Source: a virus
DNA length: 26,334 nucleotides
IMG/VR virus record: IMGVR_UViG_3300025030_000378
Location: 1-26,334 of that record
Direction: 5' to 3' (one strand)
Every line of letters begins with the position of its first letter. Position 1 is the first letter of the stretch. The notes below the pieces were generated by a model. It did not search any database. It was not told the origin of the DNA and saw only the letters and a program-made list of their open reading frames with translations. The translations under genes and the position numbers were made by a program. Positions 19,409 to 26,334 of the stretch are shown piece by piece.

Positions 19409-21970
19409 TCACGTAGCGGTGAGCACAAACCCGTGCAACGAATCAGCCTTGGCGTACTTCTTGAGCGTGCCCCACGACGCGCCCACCTTCGCGTCAACAG
19501 CAAGCGGCACGCCCGCGCTGTTCCACGACAACATCGCTGCGCAGACCTCGCGCGAAACGCTCTCCGCGTGCTCGGGCCGCGCGGAGAACAAGATGTCGTC
19601 ATGGACTTCGAGCACCATACGCGCGGGCAGTCCCTCGTCGACCAGTTGCGCGATAGCGATAACCGAGGCCATCTTGAAGTCGCTCGCCGTGCCCTGAACC
19701 GGACTGTTGACGGCCTGGTTCATGGCGCCAGACTGCCGCTGCCTGTCGCCGCTGTCGGCGTCGGGCAGGTAACGAATGCGAAACGGCGCGCCGTCCCACC
19801 ACGTTCGGATGTGCCCTTCCTCGCGCGCCTGTCGCTGCAACTCCTCGCGGTACGCCGCGGCGCGCGGGTAGCGCGTGAGCACCGCGTCGTAGATGCGCTG
19901 CGCGGCCTTGTCGCTGATGCCGAGGTCGAGCGCGAGCGTGTGGACCGTCTTGCCGTACCAGACGCCAAAGTTCACGACCTTCGCGCCGTCGCGCTGCACG
20001 TTCGTCACGTCCTTGACCGCGCAGTTGTGAACGAGCGCAGCGACCTCCGCGTGCAAGTCGCGCCCTTCGCGGAACACAGCAAGCATGTCTGGATCCTGCG
20101 ACAGCAGCGCAGCCACACGCAGTTCGATCTGCGCGTAGTCGAACGACAACAGCACCTCGCCGGGCTCAGGAGCAAAGCACTCCTTGACCATGCGCGCTTC
20201 TTCCGTGCGCGCACGCGGGATGTTCTGCAAGTTCGGATCTTCACTCGACGTCCGCCCTGCTGCCGTCCACAGCCCAAACCGCGTGTGAACGCGTCCGTCG
20301 TTGCCGATGTGCTTGAGGATGCCGTTGTTGGCCTTGCGACCGCGCCGCGTCTCGTCGGACCCTGCGTAGCCGCTCTCCAAACGGCGCAGCCGTTTGTATT
20401 CGAGCAAGTGCTTGACGACCGCATGTTTCCCGGCAAGCGCAGCAAGCGCCTCCTTGTCTACTGACCGCCCTTCCGGCGCTTCGAGTTTCAGCCGGTCGTA
20501 GAGCAACGCGCGCAACTGGTCGTTGCTGTCGAGATTGAAGTCGTCGCCCTTCTCGCTGATGAACTGCTTGATCTGTGCGAACGCGCACACGCGACTTTCG
20601 GCCTCCTCGATGCGCTTGCGCAGCAGCATCCGAAGCGCGCCGACCGCGACGCGATTGACACAGACGCCGTTCCGCTCCATCTGAGCGTAGGCGAACACCG
20701 CCGGGCGCAACATTCGATTCCACACGTTGTCGGCGATGGCGTCCGGCGCCGCGTGCGCCCACAGGCGGTATGTCGAAACCGCGTCACCACCGTTGTAGCG
20801 CAACAACTTCCGCGGGTCGGCGCGACCATAGTGCTTGCCGACGTGCGCGGCCTTGCGGTGCGTGGCAAACGCCTCCTTGTGCCCGCCCATGCCGACGTGC
20901 CACTGCGCCGCTTCGAGACCGTAAGGCGCGTCTGTGTCGCGCAGATACCGCTCGGCCTGCGTGTCCCCTGCCGCACCGCGCAACGGCATTCCAAGCGCGA
21001 CGTGACCAACCTGTGTGTCGAACTTGATGTCGTGCGCGACCTTGCCCACGGCGGGGTCTGCAAACACCGCGTGCAGCGTTGGTGTGCGCAGCGCGCGACC
21101 GACAAGCACCAGCGCGCGGTCGTCGCTGCTACTCATACCGAGGCACAGCGGCGTGAAGTTCGCGCTCCACGGGTTGAGCGGGTTCTCACCGTCGCACTCG
21201 TAGTCAAACCCAATCACGCCTGCGCGGTCGGTGCGGCCGCGCACGCGCTGTGCCATCGCAGCGACCTCGCGTTCGGCCTCGACCGGATCTTCGACCACGC
21301 ACAACGCGAAGTCGCCACCGAGCACCTTCACCTCGGGGATGCGCGAGGCGTCGTCGAGCAGCCACGTCATGGTTTGCCGCGACCGCAGCGCCGCGGCGAC
21401 ATGATGCACAAAATAGACAGGAAGCCCGTCAGGTCTGCGATGCGCAAACGTCGGACCGTGAACGGCGCGCACACTTTGCGGCGAACCAGTCAGCGCGCGA
21501 AACGCAACAGCGCCCATCGCCACGATGACACGCGGGCGCACGCGGGCGATCTCGTCCTCCAGGTATCCGCGACACGCCTCCACCGCCTCGGGCGGGATGT
21601 CACGCGCGCGGCCCGGATAGCAGCGCACGGCGTTGGTGTAGTACTGCGGACCGCCCAACCGCTCGCCGATCGCGCGCAGCAGGTCGCCCGACGCGCTCGC
21701 GTACACCCGCCCTGCGTTGTCCTCGTCGGGGCCGGGCCCTTCGCCAACCCACAACACGCCCCCCGGCGCACCCTCACCGGGCAGACAACGACTCGTGGCG
21801 TGCCGGCAAAGCGCGCAGCGTTCGCACCGCGCGTTACGCGTGAGCGGTACGACAACGGGCAGCAGCGCAGGCTGCCCGACAACGAACTCGCCGACGGCGC
21901 CGGAGGCGTCGAACGGCGGCTCGCCGGCAACCGCGCTCACACCAAACAAACTGCGCTGACCGGATCCCAC
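19409..21970 (-). CDS. Uracil-DNA-glycosylase domain fused to DNA polymerase I, 853 aa
   Basis: Residues 45-205 form a family-4-type uracil-DNA glycosylase: Cys 49 and 52, Cys 117 and 133 (C-x15-C) fit its 4Fe-4S site; motif GEGPGPDED is at 76-84; the usual HPA motif is replaced by HHVAAALR (189-196). A DEDDy proofreading exonuclease follows (Asp 256/Glu 258, Asp 318, Tyr 392-x3-Asp 396). The polymerase part has motif A DYAQIELRV (Asp 611), motif B RDGAKVVNFGVWYG (Lys 664, Phe 668, Tyr 672) and motif C EVHDDI (His 790, Asp 791). All catalytic residues of both polymerase and exonuclease are present; no 5'-nuclease domain. GTG at 21970 has GGGAGG seven bases upstream; GTG at 21940 gives a GTGA overlap. 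Confidence 0.93.
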   Translation of the reverse strand: MGSGQRSLFGVSAVAGEPPFDASGAVGEFVVGQPALLPVVVPLTRNARCERCALCRHATSRCLPGEGAPGGVLWVGEGPGPDEDNAGRVYASASGDLLRAIGERLGGPQYYTNAVRCYPGRARDIPPEAVEACRGYLEDEIARVRPRVIVAMGAVAFRALTGSPQSVRAVHGPTFAHRRPDGLPVYFVHHVAAALRSRQTMTWLLDDASRIPEVKVLGGDFALCVVEDPVEAEREVAAMAQRVRGRTDRAGVIGFDYECDGENPLNPWSANFTPLCLGMSSSDDRALVLVGRALRTPTLHAVFADPAVGKVAHDIKFDTQVGHVALGMPLRGAAGDTQAERYLRDTDAPYGLEAAQWHVGMGGHKEAFATHRKAAHVGKHYGRADPRKLLRYNGGDAVSTYRLWAHAAPDAIADNVWNRMLRPAVFAYAQMERNGVCVNRVAVGALRMLLRKRIEEAESRVCAFAQIKQFISEKGDDFNLDSNDQLRALLYDRLKLEAPEGRSVDKEALAALAGKHAVVKHLLEYKRLRRLESGYAGSDETRRGRKANNGILKHIGNDGRVHTRFGLWTAAGRTSSEDPNLQNIPRARTEEARMVKECFAPEPGEVLLSFDYAQIELRVAALLSQDPDMLAVFREGRDLHAEVAALVHNCAVKDVTNVQRDGAKVVNFGVWYGKTVHTLALDLGISDKAAQRIYDAVLTRYPRAAAYREELQRQAREEGHIRTWWDGAPFRIRYLPDADSGDRQRQSGAMNQAVNSPVQGTASDFKMASVIAIAQLVDEGLPARMVLEVHDDILFSARPEHAESVSREVCAAMLSWNSAGVPLAVDAKVGASWGTLKKYAKADSLHGFVLTAT

Positions 21971-22665
21971 CCGTGCGCCTCCCACAGCCACAAACCCCAC
22001 GCGGGGCAGAACCGGTACGCCCGCACGCCTGCGAGCAGCGCGAACACCGAGCGGCCGAACTCGCCGTAGAGCGCGTGCATTCCGGTCGATTCGATCTGCA
22101 CGCCGCGGCGAAACGAGTCGAAGTCCCTGCCGCCCGCCGCCGCGCAGTAGTCAAGCGGGTGCGTGTGTGCCAACTCGCGCAACGCATACAGCGGCTCGTG
22201 TAGCACGAGCAACGCCGGCGGACGGGGAACGACGAACGCGCCCAACGTCTCAGGCCGGTCGTTGTCGAGCCGTGCGTCCACGACAACCGTCTGCTCGGGC
22301 GCCGCCCACGAAGCCGCAGCGAACGCGGCAACGTTGACCGCGCTTAGCCACACGCCGCCGCGCGCGGTGACACGGACCTCCTGCGGCGACGCAGCGACGA
22401 CAAGCGACGAACCCCGCACGCTGAACGGGAACTCGAACCGCGAGGACAGGCGCAGCGCGAACTCGAACTCCGCGAGCGGAACCGCGATGTCGCGCGGCCC
22501 GCCCGACGTCCACTCGGCGACGCGCAGCGTGGTTGCGTCAAACGTGTCGCCGATCAGCTCATCCAACGCGTCGGCGGCGCCGAAAACGGGGACACCGTTC
22601 TCGACGCTCGCCGACGCGTGCGTGCCGTCGTCGCCTACGGTGACGTCGATAGCTTCGCTGCGCAT
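21937..22665 (-). CDS. Unknown protein in replication operon, 242 aa
   Basis: Not recognised. The first 130 residues alternate short strands and turns (FEFALRLSSRFEFPFSVRG, then SLVVAASPQEVRVTARGG), and the C-terminal part has a HEPLYALRELAHTHPLDYC segment and a Trp-rich end (CPAWGLWLWEAHGWDPV). No membrane helix, no nucleotide-binding motif. ATG at 22665 has only a weak ribosome site; the stop overlaps the polymerase GTG. Its place just before the polymerase makes a replisome accessory role plausible, but this is inference. Confidence 0.75.
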   Translation of the reverse strand: MRSEAIDVTVGDDGTHASASVENGVPVFGAADALDELIGDTFDATTLRVAEWTSGGPRDIAVPLAEFEFALRLSSRFEFPFSVRGSSLVVAASPQEVRVTARGGVWLSAVNVAAFAAASWAAPEQTVVVDARLDNDRPETLGAFVVPRPPALLVLHEPLYALRELAHTHPLDYCAAAGGRDFDSFRRGVQIESTGMHALYGEFGRSVFALLAGVRAYRFCPAWGLWLWEAHGWDPVSAVCLV

Positions 22666-22667
22666 CG

Positions 22668-23111
22668 TCAGGCCGCCGGGCTGGCAATGGTGAAGGCGCG
22701 CACGATGCGCTCGTCCGTCAGGTTCGTGATGGACGAAAGGATCGGCACGCCGCGCTTCTTGAGGTCGCCGACGAGCGCGACCACCTTCGCCTCGGCGTCC
22801 TTGCGCGGCAGGCCGTCGGTCAACTTGCGCGCCACGATCTCCTGCATGACCTCACGCAGCGAGGTCGCGCGCTGGAAGGCCGCGATGTCGCTGAGCGGGT
22901 CGGCGTCCGACGACGCCGGGGGCGGCGGGGCGCTCGCCACCGGCTGAGGCTGCTCGACGACAGGCCGCGGCTTCGCCTTCGGCGTGGCGTCCACGACCAC
23001 GGCGGGGTCGCCGCCGCGCTGCGCCTTGTCCGCGACAACCTGCGCGACCGCCGTCAGGATGTGCAGCGCGTCCTCCGCGCTGTCGAACTCGCACTCCACA
23101 CGCATCTTCAT
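22668..23111 (-). CDS. Unknown protein with Pro-rich linker, 147 aa
   Basis: A strand-helix N-terminal region (MKMRVECEFDSAEDALHILT) is joined by a Pro-rich linker (about residues 44-67) to a helical C-terminal domain (EVMQEIVARKLTDGLPRKDA, then LVGDLKKRGVPILS). ATG at 23111 follows a strong GGAGGA. The repeated two-part motif lies 35 bases upstream, so this gene may open a transcription unit that includes the polymerase. Function unknown; two domains with a flexible linker suggest a protein-protein adaptor. Confidence 0.78.
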   Translation of the reverse strand: MKMRVECEFDSAEDALHILTAVAQVVADKAQRGGDPAVVVDATPKAKPRPVVEQPQPVASAPPPPASSDADPLSDIAAFQRATSLREVMQEIVARKLTDGLPRKDAEAKVVALVGDLKKRGVPILSSITNLTDERIVRAFTIASPAA

Positions 23112-23123
23112 CAGTGTCCTCCA

Positions 23124-23990
23124 TTAGAAGGGAACGTCGTCGTCCCACGTATTCTGCGGAACGACCGGAACTTCGTTCGAGAACCCGGCCAGCACGGCCT
23201 CCTCGATGGCCTCCTCTGTCGAATCACCAAGGTCGCCGACGCCGGGTGCGACAGGCACGTACCGCGCGTCTTTGCCAAGAAGGCGCAGCGTCATGGCGAG
23301 CGCCTCGCCCTCGGCACGCGCGTCACGGTCGAGCATCACGGCCACACGCGGCGCGCGGCACGACGCGAGCAACGCCACTTGTTCGTCGCTGTACGCCTTG
23401 CCGTAGCCGCCGACTGCGGGTGACACGCGCACCGCGCTCACCACGTCGAGCACCCCCTCGGCGGCGATGATGTACGCCGCGCCATCACGCAGCGCGCGTT
23501 CGTTGAACAAGTGCTGTTTGCCCGAGAACCCAGGGTTGAACAGGTACTTCGGGTCCACGCCGGGATGGACGGTGCGCGAAACGATGCCACCTTCCGCGAG
23601 CATCACCAGTCGCCCCGCGTACCTGCCACGCGTACACGCGCCCAGTTGCAGTTTCGCCGCCCAGTCGTGCGTGAACAGCAGTCGCCGCTGCGCGTACTCT
23701 ACGAACACGCGCAGCGAGAGCGAGCGCGTATCGGGTGTCAGCGGGGTGTAGCCTCCCGGTGGCCAGTCGAGTTGCGGCGGCGGGCCATCCTCCACGAACG
23801 ACCGCTTCGACGTCCCCGCCGCCGGGTCCACGCCGAGCGCGCGCGCGAGCGTGAACCGTCCGGCGCCGCTCGCGTCGCAGCGGTGGCACTTCCACAGGTG
23901 GCTCTCAACGTGGAACGACAGCGACTTGTGTCGGTCAGGCGAGCCCTTGCGCTCTGAGCAGAACGGACAAGTGAAACGGCGGTTGAGCAT
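23124..23990 (-). CDS. DnaG-type DNA primase, 288 aa
   Basis: The N-terminus holds a zinc-binding domain with CPFC (Cys 8 and 11) and CHRC (Cys 35 and 38). The TOPRIM catalytic core is at 173-225: AAEGVLDVV with Glu 178, and VMLDRDA with Asp 221 and Asp 223 binding metal. It ends in an acidic tail (TWDDDVPF). It makes RNA primers for lagging-strand synthesis, with the helicase encoded just upstream. It is shorter than bacterial DnaG and has no helicase-binding C-terminal domain, like stand-alone phage primases. ATG at 23990 is chosen over 24071, which overlaps a small gene. Confidence 0.88.
   Translation of the reverse strand: MLNRRFTCPFCSERKGSPDRHKSLSFHVESHLWKCHRCDASGAGRFTLARALGVDPAAGTSKRSFVEDGPPPQLDWPPGGYTPLTPDTRSLSLRVFVEYAQRRLLFTHDWAAKLQLGACTRGRYAGRLVMLAEGGIVSRTVHPGVDPKYLFNPGFSGKQHLFNERALRDGAAYIIAAEGVLDVVSAVRVSPAVGGYGKAYSDEQVALLASCRAPRVAVMLDRDARAEGEALAMTLRLLGKDARYVPVAPGVGDLGDSTEEAIEEAVLAGFSNEVPVVPQNTWDDDVPF
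23146..23175 (-). promoter_or_regulatory. Two-part repeated motif, copy 3 (candidate phage promoter)
   Basis: CACGTATTCTGCG then, after nine bases, GAACTTCG on the plus strand, within the last codons of the primase gene and 35 bases upstream of the start at 23111. Copies 1 and 3 share 14 identical bases across the first block. Confidence 0.45.
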
Positions 23991-23992
23991 TG

Positions 23993-24124
23993 CTAACCCT
24001 GTCGCACGATGCGGCCGAAGGTGACCCGTGGCAACCGCCGTGCAGGATAGAACCAGAGCGTCAGCGACCACTTGCCGAACGACACGCCCCAGTAGCGCAA
24101 GTTGGCCATGTAGCCGCGGTGCAT
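23993..24124 (-). CDS. Very small protein, 43 aa
   Basis: ATG at 24124 shares one base with the upstream TGA, and the TAG at 23995-23993 ends two bases before the primase start, so this ORF fills the gap exactly. It begins MHRGYMANLRYWGVSFGKWS and continues LTLWFYPARRLPRVTF, basic and aromatic-rich. Residues 11-27 are amphipathic rather than a clear membrane helix. Too short for family recognition; exact fit in the operon is the main support. Confidence 0.6.
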   Translation of the reverse strand: MHRGYMANLRYWGVSFGKWSLTLWFYPARRLPRVTFGRIVRQG

Positions 24125-24339
24125 CACTTGCCGCCTATCGCGTGGATGCCGCTGCCCGTGCATTCGCTACTCGTCATATAGACACCGACATCCTGCCGTG
24201 ACGCGGCCGCGCGCTCTAGCTCGTCCCACCTGCGCTGCTCGTCGAACGCGCGATCACTACGCCGAATCAGCCAGACCGCAAGCGCGCCGGAGACGATGCC
24301 AACGCACGCCGAGACCGCCGAGAAAACGTTAGGGTCCAC
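24124..24339 (-). CDS. Small single-helix membrane protein, 71 aa
   Basis: GTG at 24339 lies two bases before (downstream in transcription of) the helicase TGA, with GAGGAAG at five bases. Residues 4-25 form a transmembrane helix (FSAVSACVGIVSGALAVWLI), followed by RRSDRAFDEQRRWDELERAA, a charged helix on the cytoplasmic side by the positive-inside rule. It sits between helicase and primase. Function unknown. Confidence 0.68.
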   Translation of the reverse strand: MDPNVFSAVSACVGIVSGALAVWLIRRSDRAFDEQRRWDELERAAASRQDVGVYMTSSECTGSGIHAIGGK

Positions 24340-24340
24340 G

Positions 24341-25684
24341 TCACTTCCTCGACGTCTGCGCGACGGGCAAGATGTCTGCGTCCACGAGCCGCCCACGCCG
24401 GTAGTCTGTATCGAGCGGCCCGACCTCGATGCCCGCCGTCGTGTACCGCGCCTTCGCGATGTAGAAACGGATCTTGTCGTCGGCCTGTTCCTCGGGCGTG
24501 CGGCACAGCGCGATCACGAGGTCGGCAACGTGGCACTTCTTGAACGACTCCGCGATGTCCACCATTGAAACAACGCGCTTCGTGAGCGCCTCGCGCCGCG
24601 CCTGTGAAGCCGTCCACACCGGCACGTTCCACTCGGCCGCGAGTGCGGACAACTCGGCGTACACGCCACCAAGTTCCTCGTAGCGGTTATCGTGACGCGC
24701 GCTGTTGGCCGACGGCGACGGCCCGAGGATGTCGCCGTAGTCCACGATCACGAGCGTCGGCTCAAGCGACAGCGACGACCGCGCCTCGCGCAGGTGCGCG
24801 CGAATGTCCGAAGCCGTTGTCAGCACGGCGGGGAACTTCTTGCAGATCATTGTCCCGTCGCCGAGCCGCCCGGAGATGCGCTTGTGCGCCTCATCTGGCT
24901 GCATCCGCAACGAGTCGATGGCCATACCTGCGAGGTTCGCGTCGATCCGGTCGTTGATGGTCGCATCCGAGACTTCGAGCGTGTAGTACGCGACGACGCC
25001 GCCGAGCACGATCTCGGCCGCGGCGAACTGTGCGAGCGCCATCGTTTTTCCAGATCCTGTCGCCCCAAGCACCACACCCAACTCGCCTGCTGCGAGTCCG
25101 CCGGCGATCACGCGGTCGAGGTCAGGGATGCCTGTGGGGTGCCGGTACACCTGATCTGCTGGGTTTTTCCGCATCTTCGTCCGCTTCGCGAGTGTCAGCG
25201 CGTAGTCGCTGCCGAGGTCCACGTCGAGCACCTTGCCCACGGCGTCCGCGCGCACCACTTCATTTACTGCTGCGTCAACATCGCCGCGTCCGTAGTGCTT
25301 GATCGCTTCGTCGAGCGCGCCGCGCACCGCAACACGCCGCGCCTCCTGCGCTAGCGTGTGCAGCACGTCCTCCGGATCCGGCTGCGACAGGTCGCGCAGG
25401 TCGTCGAGCGCCACGCGACACGCCTCGAACTCCTCCCACGTCGCTTTACCGGCATCCACGAGCAACCGCGTCTCCTGTGTCAGTTCAACAGGCAGCGGGC
25501 CATGCCCTGTGCGTTTGATGTACGCGCACGCGCAAGAGGCGAGGGTCGAAAGCGTCTTGTCCTCGATGCGCTCTGCGTCGAGGTACGCAGCGAGACGCGG
25601 CGCGTAAGCGGGGTCCGCCACCAACAACCCCACAACCGCGCGCGTGAACTCAACAGTGAACGGATACGTCTCAGTCTTCCGCAC
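24341..25684 (-). CDS. DnaB-type replicative DNA helicase, 447 aa
   Basis: The C-terminal RecA-like helicase core is clear: Walker A GATGSGKT at 207-214, YYTLEVSD (233-240), Walker B LVIVDYGDIL at 311-320, the WTASQARRE motif with Gln 361, and a FYIAKARYTTAG segment near 408-419 that fits the arginine-finger region of DnaB. Residues 1-110 form a helical N-terminal domain, smaller and more divergent than that of DnaB. It unwinds the fork in a hexameric ring. GTG at 25684 has GGAGG four bases upstream and overlaps the preceding gene by 14 bp. No separate helicase loader is recognised. Confidence 0.9.
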   Translation of the reverse strand: MRKTETYPFTVEFTRAVVGLLVADPAYAPRLAAYLDAERIEDKTLSTLASCACAYIKRTGHGPLPVELTQETRLLVDAGKATWEEFEACRVALDDLRDLSQPDPEDVLHTLAQEARRVAVRGALDEAIKHYGRGDVDAAVNEVVRADAVGKVLDVDLGSDYALTLAKRTKMRKNPADQVYRHPTGIPDLDRVIAGGLAAGELGVVLGATGSGKTMALAQFAAAEIVLGGVVAYYTLEVSDATINDRIDANLAGMAIDSLRMQPDEAHKRISGRLGDGTMICKKFPAVLTTASDIRAHLREARSSLSLEPTLVIVDYGDILGPSPSANSARHDNRYEELGGVYAELSALAAEWNVPVWTASQARREALTKRVVSMVDIAESFKKCHVADLVIALCRTPEEQADDKIRFYIAKARYTTAGIEVGPLDTDYRRGRLVDADILPVAQTSRK

Positions 25685-26240
25685 GGGCCCTCCGGTACCA
25701 CTCAGGCAACCACGGCGCGCTGTGCGCGCCGGAGTGTCGTTCCCACCACGACCAGTACGCCGCGCGCTCGCGCGGCGTCATGGGCTGAACTCGCCGCGCC
25801 TCGTCCTGCACCGCAACGCGGCGGAACGGCTCGCACCACCGCGCCGCGGCGCCCTCAGTCAACACTTGTCGGATGAACGGCACGGTCGGGGCGTACTGCG
25901 CGAGCACGAAGTCGCAGTAGCCGCCGAACTCGACGCCCTCCAAGATGAGCCGCGCAGCGCAACGCGCGATGTGGAAGTAGTGCTTGCTGTGCCGCGGGTC
26001 GGTGCGAGAGAGCGCCGTGCGCTCGATCTGCCGCTTCGCACAAGCGTTCTCGAAACAAGACGCCAGCAGCAACGTGTGCTCGTGCAGCGTGTCCTCGCTG
26101 TCGAGCGTCAGTCGTGGCGCGGCCGACACGGGGCGCTCGACTACGCCAAGAGGCAGTGGCTCGGTCGGGCGAGGCCGACCCTCGCCGAACCGCCGCACAC
26201 GCGTTTCGGCCGCGTGAACGAAACCGCACGCGCGCATCAC
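25671..26240 (-). CDS. Unknown protein upstream of helicase, 189 aa
   Basis: Not recognised. Starts at GTG 26240 (GTGA overlap with the preceding partial gene) or the ATG next to it. Basic, with a helical middle (HTLLLASCFENACAKRQIER, then HYFHIARCAARLILE) and a C-terminal Trp-rich part (RERAAYWSWWERHSG, then WLPEWYRRA). No membrane helix or nucleotide motif. Immediately before the helicase, so a helicase-loading or accessory role is possible but unsupported by motifs. Confidence 0.72.
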   Translation of the reverse strand: MMRACGFVHAAETRVRRFGEGRPRPTEPLPLGVVERPVSAAPRLTLDSEDTLHEHTLLLASCFENACAKRQIERTALSRTDPRHSKHYFHIARCAARLILEGVEFGGYCDFVLAQYAPTVPFIRQVLTEGAAARWCEPFRRVAVQDEARRVQPMTPRERAAYWSWWERHSGAHSAPWLPEWYRRARAED

Positions 26241-26334
26241 GCACCCGTCGCGGCGTCGAGAATCAGTTGACGAGGAGAACTCGTGCTGCTACGGTCCAGT
26301 CGGTAGAGGTCGCTGGTTCTTCTCGTCACGGCTC
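26237..26334 (-). CDS. Partial CDS at right edge (C-terminal end)
   Basis: The minus-strand frame is open from the window edge to a TGA at 26239-26237 that overlaps the next GTG start (GTGA). The visible end reads TSDLYRLDRSSTSSPRQLIL then DAATGA. A GTG near 26329 could also be a start of a tiny gene. Too little to identify. Confidence 0.45.
   Translation of the reverse strand, partial: AVTRRTSDLYRLDRSSTSSPRQLILDAATGA

Noticed and set aside
19394-19410. GAAAC/GTTTC inverted repeat directly after the polymerase stop as a terminator
   Set aside because: Only a 5-bp stem, no T-run, and it overlaps one block of the repeated two-part motif, so it may be incidental.
26267-26295. Plus-strand TTGACG - 17 bp - TACGGT resembling a sigma-70 promoter
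   Set aside because: It lies within a minus-strand frame that ends with the usual GTGA overlap, and no plus-strand gene is seen; most likely chance.
26281-26334. tRNA-like stretch (CCAGTCGGTAGAGG) at the right edge on the plus strand
   Set aside because: The D-arm stem does not pair properly, no anticodon stem-loop follows, and the sequence is cut by the window edge.

Overview
This window looks like part of the genome of a tailed double-stranded DNA phage that infects a bacterium with high G+C content (roughly two thirds G+C by eye). No structural, packaging or lysis gene is visible, and the host cannot be named from sequence alone. Every gene I can support lies on the minus strand, so transcription runs from the right end (about 26,300) to the left end (1). 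About 54 genes fill almost every base. Most junctions are GTGA or ATGA stop/start overlaps of 4 bp, GTG starts are very common, and there are only four gaps of about 30-80 bp.

Right part (about 26,334 to 9,800) is a DNA replication, recombination and repair module. In transcription order it holds an unknown gene, a DnaB-type helicase, two small proteins (one of 43 aa), a DnaG-type primase, two unknown proteins, and a DNA polymerase I with a 4Fe-4S uracil-DNA-glycosylase domain fused to its N-terminus. Next come a UvsY-like recombination mediator, a gp32-like zinc ssDNA-binding protein, a RecA/UvsX recombinase, two unknown small proteins, SbcD/gp47 and SbcC/gp46, a zinc-finger protein, a Cas4/RecB-type Fe-S nuclease, a membrane protein and a Holliday-junction-resolvase-like nuclease. 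This gives a nearly complete T4-style recombination set (UvsX, UvsY, gp32, gp46/47) working with a non-T4 replisome (PolA plus DnaB and DnaG types).

Middle and left part (about 11,200 to 1) holds many short genes. Most are of unknown function. Several encode zinc-ribbon proteins, others one- or two-helix membrane proteins. Recognisable exceptions are an Rnl2-like RNA ligase, a YkgJ-type cysteine-cluster protein and a putative double helix-turn-helix/zinc-finger DNA-binding protein.

The most interesting non-coding signal is a two-part motif found three times in the same orientation, each time just upstream of a gene start (10,181-10,211; 19,373-19,402; 23,146-23,175). Two copies fall in the rare intergenic gaps. 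It could be a phage-specific promoter that splits the replication module into separate transcription units. Other points are a strong hairpin in the largest gap (9,069-9,096), short gene-junction sequences repeated between unrelated small genes, and G-tracts of 9 and 7 inside one small gene. No tRNA, rRNA, CRISPR array, insertion sequence, integrase or attachment site was recognised.
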